This document shows, in pieces, positions 26,805 through 35,189 of a stretch of 39,784 nucleotides of DNA. Made by a program: the position numbers and the translations under genes. The stretch comes from Verrucomicrobiaceae bacterium. GTDB taxonomy: Bacteria; Verrucomicrobiota; Verrucomicrobiia; Verrucomicrobiales; Verrucomicrobiaceae. How positions within the stretch are numbered: position 1 is the first letter of the stretch; each line of letters begins with the position of its first letter. The notes below the pieces were generated by a model, which saw only the letters and a program-made list of their open reading frames with translations, had not been told where the DNA came from and ran no database searches. The stretch spans positions 1-39,784 of the forward strand of contig JAEUHK010000045.1 of the NCBI GenBank assembly GCA_016795465.1, written 5' to 3'.

Positions 26805-26853
26805 GACAAGGAGTGGTGGACGGGCTGCGGCGCGTCTCCATTGGCATCGGACT

Positions 26854-26921
26854 CAAGGAGCGGCACTTGCCAAGTGCCGGCGGTGGCACCCCAAACCGGA
26901 CTTGGCAAGTCCGGCTCCTTG
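26854..26921. repeat. Nested three-stem palindrome
   Basis: Outer arms CAAGGAGC (26854-26861) and GCTCCTTG (26914-26921) enclose two perfect hairpins: CGGCACTTG-C-CAAGTGCCG (26861-26879) and CCGGACTTG-G-CAAGTCCGG (26896-26914). This gives a potential cloverleaf or cruciform. Confidence 0.8.
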
Positions 26922-27005
26922 CTGGCCGCGGCGGGAACGAAGGCCTGACCTTCGTGCGGACAAGCTGCGAAGCCGCGAAGCGAATGTCCGCGCTTCCTTC
27001 TCCCC

Positions 27006-27155
27006 GTCTGGCCTCTTGCGGTAATCCTTCCTCTCGCGGTGAACTTTCGGCGGCAATGCAATGCCGCCCTCCGTCTCCCAGTCTGGCCTCTTGCGGTAAT
27101 CCTCCCTCTCGCGGTGAACTTTCGGCGGCAATGCAATGCCGCCCTCCGTCTGCAA
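27006..27155. repeat. 75-bp tandem duplication carrying palindrome copies 5 and 6
   Basis: The unit beginning GTCTGGCCTCTTGCGGTAAT starts at 27006 and again at 27081, nearly identical. Each contains a TTCGGCGGCAATGCAATGCC palindrome (27046-27072 and 27121-27147). Confidence 0.88.
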
Positions 27156-27157
27156 GT

Positions 27158-27219
27158 CTCGCGGCGCAGCCGCTCTCCCAGTCTCAAAGTCTCCTCTTCT
27201 CCCCGTCTCCCTGTCTCCT
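27158..27219. repeat. Octamer array with GCGGCGCAGCCGC palindrome, copy 2
   Basis: After GCGGCGCAGCCGC the units GTCTCAAA, GTCTCCTC, TTCTCCCC, GTCTCCCT and GTCTCCTC run in 8-bp register to the end of the SNF2 gene. Compare 25185-25270. Confidence 0.75.
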
Positions 27220-27223
27220 CGTC

Positions 27224-30200
27224 TTAGTCTGCCAGGAGGTCTTCGAGGTCGGTTTCGGTGAGGCCGGTCATGACGGTGGCGTCGTCTTCGACGGTGGCTT
27301 CGATGAGGCCGCGCTTTTTGGCCTGGAGGGCCAGGATGCGCTCCTCGACGGTGCCACGCGTGGCGAGGCGGAAGGCGTGGACGACCCGCTGCTGGCCGAG
27401 GCGGTGCGCTCGGTCGATGGCCTGGGCTTCGACGGCGGGGTTCCACCAGGGGTCGGCAAGGATGACGTGGTCGGCGGCGGTCAAATTGAGGCCGTAACCG
27501 CCGGCCTTGAGGCTGATGAGGAAGACCCGCTTGTCCGGCTGGGTCTGGAAGGCTTTGACCTGCCCCTCGCGGTCCTGGGTCTGGCCGTCGAGGTAGCAAT
27601 AGGGGACGTTTGTAACGTCGAGGTGGTTGCGCAGGAGTTTCAGGAACTGGACGAACTGGCTGAAGATGAGGACCTTCCCACCGGTCTCGAGGATGGCATC
27701 GAGGCGCTCCTGGAGGGCGGGCCATTTCCCGGAGAGGTCGTCGGCATCTAACCCCTTGAGCGTTTCAGGCGGCAGGCCGGTGAGGCGGAGGTCGCAGCAG
27801 ACCTGGCGGAGGCGGAGGAGGACGGTGAACATGGTCATGCGGGCACCACCCTGACCACCCCTGCGGCGGGCGGCCTTGATCTCGTCCCGACCCTCCTCCA
27901 GGACCCGGCGATAGACCTCCGCCTGGGCGGGGCTGGGGTCGCACCAGAGGACCTGCTCGATCTTCTCCGGAAGGTCGCGGAGGACCTGCTTTTTCGTGCG
28001 CCGGAGGAACCACGGACGGATGAGTTTTCGCAACCGGGCGACGGCCTGCTGACCGGCGGGGGAGGCGAGGCTGCTGGCGATAGGTTGCTCGAAGCGCTCC
28101 TTGAAGTTGTCACGGCTGCCAAGATACCCCGGTAACGCAAAGGTCATTACGGACCAGAGGTCACGCACGCCGTTCTCCAGCGGCGTCCCAGTGATGGCAA
28201 AGCGGGCTTTGGCCTTCAAAGAACGTAACGCTTTAGCCGCTTCAGTGTCCGGATTCTTGATGGCGGAGGCTTCATCGAGGAGGACGAGCTCGAAGTCCTG
28301 CTTCTGGTAGTGGGCTAAATCCCTGCTGATCAAAGGATAGGAGGTGATTATCACGGAATTGGCGTCCATGGATTCCAAGGCCTTTTCACGGCCGGAACCG
28401 CTGACAACGGTGACCTTGATCGAGGGGGCAAAACGCTCGAATTCGGATCGCCAGTTTCCGAGCAGGGATTTGGGGCAAACGACCATGCTGGGACCGTTAC
28501 GACAGGCTGAAACGAGGGCTATAGCTTGCAGGGTTTTCCCCAAGCCCATGTCGTCGGCCAAAATGCCTCCCCTGCCCGCCTGAGCCCGGGCGAGGAGCCA
28601 TTCGAAGCCCTCGGTTTGATACGAGCGCAGCGTTACATTTAAGCCAGCCAGCACGGACTTTACCAGCGCGGCATCAGGTAGCTTGATGGGCGTTACATTT
28701 TCACCTTGGAAGTAGGCGGCGTGGGCACTGTGAATACGTGCCCCTTCCGGGGTGAGCTGGAGGGGGACATCGCGCAGGGTTTCCTCCAATTCCTCGACGG
28801 CCTCGGCGTCCAGAATGTAACGCTTTCCATCCCTGCCCTGCACCGATTTCTGCCCGCTGCGGATCATGCGCAGGACGTCGTTTCGCGGCAGGCGGAAGCC
28901 ATCGGCGGCCTGGTAGGCGAACTCCATGCTGAGCCAGTCCTGGCCGCTGCCGCCGCCTTCGTGGACCACGGTTTTCGGCTGGATGCGCTGCACGCCGCGG
29001 GTGACGGTGCGCCAGCGGTCGCCCTCGATGATGGTGGCGAGGTCGCGGAGACGGGGGAGGTCGGAGGCGTAGAATTTCAGGACGGCGTCGCCGCCCTGCA
29101 TGAGCCAGTGGCCGCGGTCGGAAGCCCGGAAGCCGAGGGATTCCAGCCGGCCGACCATGCGGCGCTCGGCGGATTCGTCCCGGAGGTAGAAGCAGGCGGC
29201 GTTTTGGGGATCGACGAGGGGGAATGACGGCGGTTTGGCGGTGCTGGCGACGCCCTGAGGCAGGATGGGCCAGGTCGTTTCGCCAAACCGGGCGGCGAGC
29301 CGGGCCTCGACGGCCTGGAGGGAGCCTTCGAGGGTGATTTCAAAGGTGAGCGGGACCGGCAGGACGTGGAAGCCGCTGAGGAGCTCGCCCCGGAGATCGA
29401 CCTGGAAGGCGTCGTCGAGGGCCTCGCGGTGCTCGACGAGCCAGCGGAGGGGCTGGGGCTGGCCGAAGGCGGTCCAGATGCCCGCCGGGGCCTTCACACG
29501 GAAAAGGACCATCGTCTCCCCGCAAAGCCACCAGGGGCCGAAGACCTGCCGGAAGCTGGGATTCGCCAGCCGGGGGAGGATTTGGCCGTTCGCGGCGGAT
29601 TCGATGACGAGCGGCATGCGCACCGGATCGGCGGCAATTTGCAGGGGCTTGGCCGTGGGGCCGGGTTTGCCCCACAGGACGCGGGGATGGCCGCCGAGGA
29701 CTTCGAGAAAGGCCTCCGCCTGAGGTCCGCGGAGGGAGAGCGGGACGGTCTGCGGCTTCGCGATCCCCTGCCCGGCCAGCCAGGCGGCGAGGCGGGAGGT
29801 CTCGCTGCCGGCGGGGTCGTGCTTCACGAGCACGCCGAGGGGCTCGCGGAGGGTCTCGGGGAGGAAAAGGGTGTATTGGCCGGCGATGGTGAGGATGTGG
29901 GGCGCGGCGGGCGGTATGGGGGGACCGGAGTGACCGGATGGACGGGGTGCGGGCGTGGCTTTTTGGAGGGTGGCGAGGGCGACGGCGAGGGAGTGCTCGC
30001 AGATCATGCCGCTGCGCCGGGCCATGGGGCAGGTGCAGAGGTTGTCCACGTCCGAGCGGGAGCGGATGCGGAGGCCGCTGGCGAATTTCATCTTCCCCGC
30101 CCCGGCGGTGCCGCGGATGAGGCCGCCTTCGTTTTGGCTGACCGCCACATGCCCGCCGGCCACGAGGGACCTCGCAGCCTTGATTGCCTGCCATCCGCCG

Positions 30201-30232
30201 ATTTGTGCCAGCCAGCTTTCCGTGATTTCCAT
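27224..30232 (-). CDS. SNF2-family helicase with N-terminal SWIM zinc finger
   Basis: This 1002-residue bacterial Swi2/Snf2 ATPase has a SWIM zinc-binding motif at CTCPMARRSGMICEH (66-80). The long middle region resembles the SNF2-associated domain of bacterial homologs. The ATPase carries motif I DDMGLGKTLQAIAL (about 560-572), motif II LLDEAS (about 650-655), motif III TGTPLENGV, and C-terminal motifs IFSQFVQFL, LISLKAGGYGLNLTAADHVI and RAHRLGQQRVVH. All catalytic motifs are intact. It probably remodels or translocates on DNA, or moves RNA polymerase (family inference). The stop TAA lies directly at the edge of an octamer repeat. It follows the secreted-protein gene on the same strand with a 54-bp gap. 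Confidence 0.95.
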   Translation of the reverse strand: MEITESWLAQIGGWQAIKAARSLVAGGHVAVSQNEGGLIRGTAGAGKMKFASGLRIRSRSDVDNLCTCPMARRSGMICEHSLAVALATLQKATPAPRPSGHSGPPIPPAAPHILTIAGQYTLFLPETLREPLGVLVKHDPAGSETSRLAAWLAGQGIAKPQTVPLSLRGPQAEAFLEVLGGHPRVLWGKPGPTAKPLQIAADPVRMPLVIESAANGQILPRLANPSFRQVFGPWWLCGETMVLFRVKAPAGIWTAFGQPQPLRWLVEHREALDDAFQVDLRGELLSGFHVLPVPLTFEITLEGSLQAVEARLAARFGETTWPILPQGVASTAKPPSFPLVDPQNAACFYLRDESAERRMVGRLESLGFRASDRGHWLMQGGDAVLKFYASDLPRLRDLATIIEGDRWRTVTRGVQRIQPKTVVHEGGGSGQDWLSMEFAYQAADGFRLPRNDVLRMIRSGQKSVQGRDGKRYILDAEAVEELEETLRDVPLQLTPEGARIHSAHAAYFQGENVTPIKLPDAALVKSVLAGLNVTLRSYQTEGFEWLLARAQAGRGGILADDMGLGKTLQAIALVSACRNGPSMVVCPKSLLGNWRSEFERFAPSIKVTVVSGSGREKALESMDANSVIITSYPLISRDLAHYQKQDFELVLLDEASAIKNPDTEAAKALRSLKAKARFAITGTPLENGVRDLWSVMTFALPGYLGSRDNFKERFEQPIASSLASPAGQQAVARLRKLIRPWFLRRTKKQVLRDLPEKIEQVLWCDPSPAQAEVYRRVLEEGRDEIKAARRRGGQGGARMTMFTVLLRLRQVCCDLRLTGLPPETLKGLDADDLSGKWPALQERLDAILETGGKVLIFSQFVQFLKLLRNHLDVTNVPYCYLDGQTQDREGQVKAFQTQPDKRVFLISLKAGGYGLNLTAADHVILADPWWNPAVEAQAIDRAHRLGQQRVVHAFRLATRGTVEERILALQAKKRGLIEATVEDDATVMTGLTETDLEDLLAD

Positions 30233-30286
30233 GGGCGGCTGTTTTGCGCCGAGACCGGATGGGTTTCAATGCTGAAAAGACGCCCG

Positions 30287-33200
30287 CTAAGGAACGGTCA
30301 TGCGCAGCCGCAGGAAACGCGGTTCGGACACCCATTCATCGATGGTGATGGTGGTCTTGATGCGGCCATCCGGCTGCGTTTGCTCATCAATCGTCACGTC
30401 GGGGTAGAAGGCATTCCAGGGGTTGTCCGTGTCTTTTTGGACCACGGTCCACCAGTAGCTCAAATCGGCCGATTCATCGATTTCCAGCACGGTGCCGGGC
30501 GTGAGCGTGGCGGTGCGGATGAAGGAAAACACCGCCCGGCGTGCGCCGGAAAGCTGCGGCCCGCCGCTGAACGTGGTCCCGGCCTCCGATTCCTGGTTCC
30601 GGGGATGGCGGCCAAAGAGGAATTCGAGGCCATTGGTAACGCCATCGCCATCGGAGTCCGCGTTGATGCCGCCGATGGCCGGATCGGCCAGCTCTGGCGG
30701 GCTAAAATGGCCCTGCATCCATTCATCGAGAGGTGTGGCCACCCGAATCAAGACCGGCGTGATGCCTGGGGACCATGGATCGCTGACCGCAATCGCAAAA
30801 GGCGCCACGTTCCCCGTCAAATCCGGGCCGGGCGTCCACTCAAAGGTATCGCCCGGCAGAAGGGGGCTCGGAACGGTGATGACACTGCCGTTTCGCTTGA
30901 GCTCCCCGAAGCTACTCGGAAGGATGGACGGTGCAGAGACGGTGTCGCCATCCGCATCCGTGGCCGGACCGGTGACGATCTGCGCATAGGTAAAGGTGTA
31001 TGGCTGCCCCTTCTGAGCCCCGGTGAGCAGCGGAGGTGCGGGCACCGTCGGGGGCGTGTTCAGGAGACAGGGCTCGATCCCTCCGCTCCCTAACCACGAC
31101 TCGCCGCCAAAGACGAGGTGGCCGCGGAAAGTCGCTGCCTGGTTCATCACCATGGCACGATTGGGGGACAGCGTGGCCACTGGCTGCTGGGTGCCAAAGG
31201 TCCCGTTCGATGACCAAAGTTCGGTGGAGCGCGGAGGATTTCCCGGAACGAGTCGTGAATACCACACACGTCCTCCGTGCGGTATCATCGGACCCGGCAA
31301 CGCCAGAAACACTTCGTTGGTGAGTGACTGGGAAAAGCCACTGGCCAGCGTGAAGAGGCCCCAATAGTCCTGATTGCGCACCAATCGGTGATATAAGACG
31401 TCTCCTCCGACGAGGGCGAGATGCTCCGGGATGACCTGATACGGGTCGTTGCCGATGGATTGGGCACCGCCGGTGCTATTTACATTCACCAACTGCCCGA
31501 GCTGGTTGGCGTAGAAAAACTGCGTGCCCGCATCGAGCCCCGAAGGTCTCCGCCAGTCCCGGCTGAGCATGGGCTGCTCCTGTGCGGCATTTTGATACAC
31601 AATCGTCGGATAGTCCATGCTGCTCCCCGTCCAGCGTTGAACGCTGAAGGAACTGCCACCGGAGACCAGACTCCAAAAGACCACGTCATTGCCCCAGGCT
31701 CCCAGCAGCCGCGGAGACACCACTGGCACGGGCAGCGACTCCGCTGCATTCGCGGTGCCCGTGCTGCTCCAGATCGTGCGCTGGCCCGCCATGGGTCCCA
31801 CCGTAGCCATGGCCGAAAAGAACAAGCGGCCAGGTGCTGCCACCAGCTCGGCGATGCCTGTTCCAGCACTGTCTTTGTCAAAAAAATCGACCGTCGTAAG
31901 CTGCAAGGCCTCGTCCACGCAGCGCAGCTCCTCCGTGGTGCTGCCGGGTGTGACAAAGAAGACCTTCCCCGCGGCCACGCAGAGAGACGTGACCTCCACC
32001 GGCTGCCCGAATTTCGTCACTGGATCCACCACTACTCCGCCGTAGGAGGACTCCAGCGGAGCGTAGCGTGCGGTGAAGAGCCGACGCTCCCCGCTTGTCT
32101 GCCCGGGAGCCATTCCGGTGAGGAAGAGCCGGGAGCCGAGCTTCACCACCTGATCCACATCATACGCTCCGGGCGTCGCGGCGGGGCCGGCCAGTGCCTC
32201 GACCACCTGAAAACTGTTCGGCTCCGCCGTGTGTGAGAAAAACAGGACGCGCCTGCCACCCACGATGGCACTGAGCACGAGCTGCCCGTCGAGATCAAAA
32301 AAGTCCGCGGGATGGCTGGAGGCCGTGTGCGGCCAATAATCTGACGACTGCAGCAAGGGGATGCTTTGAGCGGATGCCAAGCTGAAGCCATCGAAACGCC
32401 GCAGCTCACGCAGCCCCGAGTGATTGCGGCCCACGACGTGGATCTGGTTGACGGGCGAGCCTTGGAAAACCTGCGGCTGGGAGCCTCCCGCGGCCGGTCG
32501 GTTGAACTGCGCCACCTGGGAGGAGGAGGTCCCGCTGCCGAGCACCTTCACGCGATAGTCCGAGCCGGAATCGATCAGCCAGTTCAGCCCCCGCGTGGAG
32601 GGCTGGCTGGGGTGCCACAGGCGCAGCACCGCTGGGGCGGCATCGAGCACTTGCAGCACCCCGGTGGTGCCATTTCCCAGCAGCACCTCGTTTGACCGCG
32701 AAAAGGCGATCTCCTGCTCCGAGACCAGCGTGAGGTTTTCGGCCAGATCGCACTGCTTCGTCACCTCCTGGGCCGCTGAAGGAGCCGAGAGCGTCGATAC
32801 AAACTGGAGGCTGCGGTCCCCGCCTTCCGCCCCGGTTTGGAAGAACACGCCTTTATTCGAGCCCGGCACCATCTGGATGCGGCTGGGATAACTGTGCGCC
32901 GCCCCGGCGGCGATGTCCGTCAACCGCATGGTCGTGCCCACCGTCCCTGCCGTGACCCACAACTCGATCCCGTTCGTGCTGTCAAAGCCAGCAAAGCACA
33001 CGCGATCGACACCGTTCGAGGCAGGCCAGGGCGTCACCGAGGGGCCGAGCTGCTGCAGCAAGACCGTCTGGCCATTCGAAAAGGTCGTCGCCAGCAGTTG
33101 TGGGCTACCGCTCATGTAGCGGAAGCACACGAAGTTTGTCGTGGCCGCGTAAACAGGCACCGGCAGCGGCTCCGCCTGCGCCGGGCTGCCCAAGGAAGCA

Positions 33201-33883
33201 AGCATCACGGCAAACTGAAGGCCACTGGCCGTGAACAACCGCAAATCCGCGGCCCAGTGCGGTCGTGCGATGAAGCATAAACGGGACGTGCCTGGCACCA
33301 CCGAGGCCTGCTGCACGCTGCCTCTTTGGTAGCTGCCCACCCTCAACGGCGGATTGGCCGGCGTAAACGCCCACACCGATTGCGAAAGCTCCCCGCTCGT
33401 GCTCAAATCATCCATCGCATACCACACAATGTTGCTGCCGCTGCCTAGCAGCACCGGGGCTGTATGATCCGCCCCTGGACGCAGGTCCGTATCAGCCCAA
33501 CCGGAAAGCGACAAGCTGCCGCCCACCGTCAACACACGCACCTCCGGCCCCGTCACGCCATCGTCCGCCACGCAGGTGAAGTGATCCGTGCCCAGTGCCG
33601 CAAATCCGTCTGGAACGCTCGATTCCGGCCCAGGCCGTATTTCTGCCGCTGGTCTGGCAACGTTCCCGTCAACGATCCACACTTCCTCGCCACGCTCGGA
33701 ATCCGTGCCGCGAAACACCACACGCCCGCCGCTGATACCCACGCCACCTGTCACGGCCTCACGCGTCACTTGACCCGTGTTTAGATCCTGCAACGACACC
33801 ACCACCGGTGACTGTGCCATCAGGACTCCCGATGAGACGGCCGACAAGATCGCGAAGAAAGATGCATGGAGAGGTCGCCACAT
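30287..33883 (-). CDS. Large secreted protein with ELWxxxG repeats and a Ca-binding-like C-terminus
   Basis: This 1198-residue protein has a signal peptide (LHASFFAILSAVSSGVLMAQ). The body contains scattered ELWxxxGT-type repeats typical of predicted beta-propeller surface proteins: EEVWIVDGNVA, IELWVTAGTVGTTMRLTDIA, ELWSSNGTFGTQ. Near residue 1000 there is an Ig/cadherin-like module with ATDADGDTVS and FEWTPGPDLTGN. It is followed by NADSDGDGVTNGLEFLFGRH, a segment common at the C-terminal side of verrucomicrobial and planctomycetal exported proteins. No enzyme motif is seen. It is likely periplasmic or cell-surface. It is transcribed divergently from parA. Confidence 0.85.
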   Translation of the reverse strand: MWRPLHASFFAILSAVSSGVLMAQSPVVVSLQDLNTGQVTREAVTGGVGISGGRVVFRGTDSERGEEVWIVDGNVARPAAEIRPGPESSVPDGFAALGTDHFTCVADDGVTGPEVRVLTVGGSLSLSGWADTDLRPGADHTAPVLLGSGSNIVWYAMDDLSTSGELSQSVWAFTPANPPLRVGSYQRGSVQQASVVPGTSRLCFIARPHWAADLRLFTASGLQFAVMLASLGSPAQAEPLPVPVYAATTNFVCFRYMSGSPQLLATTFSNGQTVLLQQLGPSVTPWPASNGVDRVCFAGFDSTNGIELWVTAGTVGTTMRLTDIAAGAAHSYPSRIQMVPGSNKGVFFQTGAEGGDRSLQFVSTLSAPSAAQEVTKQCDLAENLTLVSEQEIAFSRSNEVLLGNGTTGVLQVLDAAPAVLRLWHPSQPSTRGLNWLIDSGSDYRVKVLGSGTSSSQVAQFNRPAAGGSQPQVFQGSPVNQIHVVGRNHSGLRELRRFDGFSLASAQSIPLLQSSDYWPHTASSHPADFFDLDGQLVLSAIVGGRRVLFFSHTAEPNSFQVVEALAGPAATPGAYDVDQVVKLGSRLFLTGMAPGQTSGERRLFTARYAPLESSYGGVVVDPVTKFGQPVEVTSLCVAAGKVFFVTPGSTTEELRCVDEALQLTTVDFFDKDSAGTGIAELVAAPGRLFFSAMATVGPMAGQRTIWSSTGTANAAESLPVPVVSPRLLGAWGNDVVFWSLVSGGSSFSVQRWTGSSMDYPTIVYQNAAQEQPMLSRDWRRPSGLDAGTQFFYANQLGQLVNVNSTGGAQSIGNDPYQVIPEHLALVGGDVLYHRLVRNQDYWGLFTLASGFSQSLTNEVFLALPGPMIPHGGRVWYSRLVPGNPPRSTELWSSNGTFGTQQPVATLSPNRAMVMNQAATFRGHLVFGGESWLGSGGIEPCLLNTPPTVPAPPLLTGAQKGQPYTFTYAQIVTGPATDADGDTVSAPSILPSSFGELKRNGSVITVPSPLLPGDTFEWTPGPDLTGNVAPFAIAVSDPWSPGITPVLIRVATPLDEWMQGHFSPPELADPAIGGINADSDGDGVTNGLEFLFGRHPRNQESEAGTTFSGGPQLSGARRAVFSFIRTATLTPGTVLEIDESADLSYWWTVVQKDTDNPWNAFYPDVTIDEQTQPDGRIKTTITIDEWVSEPRFLRLRMTVP

Positions 33884-33932
33884 CGCGGCGCGGTTTTATC
33901 AGCCAGGCAAAGACGTGTCACGGATTAAATAG

Positions 33933-33944
33933 GGGAAGCTTCCC
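33933..33944. promoter_or_regulatory. GGGAAGCTTCCC palindrome between divergent genes
   Basis: This perfect 12-bp palindrome lies in the 142-bp divergent space, 50 bp from the secreted-protein start and 82 bp from parA. It is a candidate operator. No confident promoter boxes were recognised. Confidence 0.3.
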
Positions 33945-34025
33945 GAGAGTTCCGGTGATTCTTTTCTGGCGCAAAGATAGGTTTCTCGCCAAACTCCGCT
34001 CTCTCTCGAACGGAACACTCTCATC

Positions 34026-34820
34026 ATGCGGATCGTTGCCATCACCAATCAGAAAGGCGGGGTCGGAAAGACCACCACCGCCGTGAATCTCTCCGCCTGC
34101 CTCGCCCAGCGTGGTGTGCGGGTGCTGCTCGTCGATCTCGATCCGCAGGCGAATGCCACCAGCGGCCTCGGTTTGGCTCAAGAAGAGCGTGGCAGCCTCT
34201 ACCCTGCCCTCGTCGAGGGTGAGGACCCGCGGCAATTCATCCGCAGCACCCGCCTGCCAAACCTCAGCATCATCCGCTCCCATCAAGAACTCGCCGGTTG
34301 CGAGATCGAGCTCGCGCAGAGTGGCAACCACCTCGCCCGCCTGCGCGACGTGCTGGAGCCCATCCGCCAGAGCGGTCACTTTGATTACGCGATCCTCGAC
34401 ACGCCGCCGAGCCTCGGTGTGCTCATGACCGGCTCACTCGCCTGCGCCGATGAGCTTCTCGTGCCCATCCAGTGCGAGTACTTCGGCCTCGAAGGCCTTT
34501 CGAAGATCGTCAACGTCGTCCAGCAGATCCGCGATTGCGGCGCGAACCCCAATTTGCAGCTCGAAGGCATCGTCATGACCATGTTCGACAGCCGCGCGAA
34601 CCTCGCCAACCAAGTCGTCAACGATGTGCGGAACTACTTCGCCGAGGTTGTTTACAACACCGTCATCCCACGAACGGTGCGTCTTGGAGAAGCGCCCAGC
34701 TTTGGCAAAAGCATCATCGAGTATGAGCCGAGCGGCCGCGGCGCAGTAGCCTACCGCTCGCTCGCCGAGGAATTCATGATCCGCCGTGGACTGCTCCAGC
34801 CGCAGCCGGCTGCCTCTTGA
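34026..34820 (+). CDS. parA: ParA/Soj-family ATPase
   Basis: This 264-residue deviant-Walker ATPase segregates chromosomes, plasmids or large protein assemblies by forming dynamic ATP-bound dimers on DNA. The deviant Walker A is KGGVGKTTTAVNL (about 10-22), the A' motif is LLVDLDPQANATSGLG, and Walker B is YAILDTPPS. The length and the C-terminus (LGEAPSFGKSIIEYEPSGRG, AYRSLAEEF) match chromosomal Soj proteins. No parB or parS-like site is seen next to it; the next gene is a small membrane protein. It may be the chromosomal ParA with ParB elsewhere, or act on another cargo. Confidence 0.94.
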   Translation: MRIVAITNQKGGVGKTTTAVNLSACLAQRGVRVLLVDLDPQANATSGLGLAQEERGSLYPALVEGEDPRQFIRSTRLPNLSIIRSHQELAGCEIELAQSGNHLARLRDVLEPIRQSGHFDYAILDTPPSLGVLMTGSLACADELLVPIQCEYFGLEGLSKIVNVVQQIRDCGANPNLQLEGIVMTMFDSRANLANQVVNDVRNYFAEVVYNTVIPRTVRLGEAPSFGKSIIEYEPSGRGAVAYRSLAEEFMIRRGLLQPQPAAS

Positions 34821-34922
34821 CGCGATTTCAAACCGGTTTGTTCGCTGGCTTAGTCCTCGTCCATCACGAAGCCGGACGGAACGAGGCTTGCCCAATTCAC
34901 TGCGGCGTGAGAAGCTGCCTGC

Positions 34923-35183
34923 ATGACTGATCAAACAATTGTCCTCGTGGTGAGCCTGATGTGGATCGCCTTTTGCATGCGCTTTTGGTATGTCATCGAC
35001 CGCTCGAACGTGTGGCAGCGGCGCCTAATCGCCATCGCCGCCGGCCTCGGAGGTGGTTTGATCTACATTTTTGGCTCGATGACCCTCGAAGTGATCCACG
35101 CGACGCAAGCCCAGCAGGCTCCCGCTGAGCAAGAACCGCCCTCGGCAACCATTCGGGTGCAAGGCTCCAGTTCCGAGAAATAA
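34923..35183 (+). CDS. Small two-span membrane protein, unknown
   Basis: This 86-residue protein has hydrophobic spans at about 5-24 (IVLVVSLMWIAFCMRFWYVI) and 36-57 (LIAIAAGLGGGLIYIFGSMT), with a short charged loop between (DRSNVWQRR). A hydrophilic, Pro/Gln-rich tail follows (QQAPAEQEPPSATIRVQ). No family is recognised. It is 102 bp after parA on the same strand and converges with the sulfatase gene, whose stop is 6 bp away. Confidence 0.7.
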   Translation: MTDQTIVLVVSLMWIAFCMRFWYVIDRSNVWQRRLIAIAAGLGGGLIYIFGSMTLEVIHATQAQQAPAEQEPPSATIRVQGSSSEK

Positions 35184-35189
35184 CGCCGA

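Larger units (their letters stand above)
26694..27223. other. Repeat-filled convergent gap
   Basis: These 530 bp between the collagen-like gene and the SNF2 gene contain no credible gene. They consist of four copies of the GGCGGCATTG-type palindrome, a nested palindrome at 26854-26921, a 75-bp tandem duplication and an octamer array. Confidence 0.75.

Noticed and set aside
29366..31093. 575-codon plus-strand open frame bridging the SNF2 and secreted-protein genes
   Set aside because: It spans two unrelated genes on the other strand and the gap between them; no motif.
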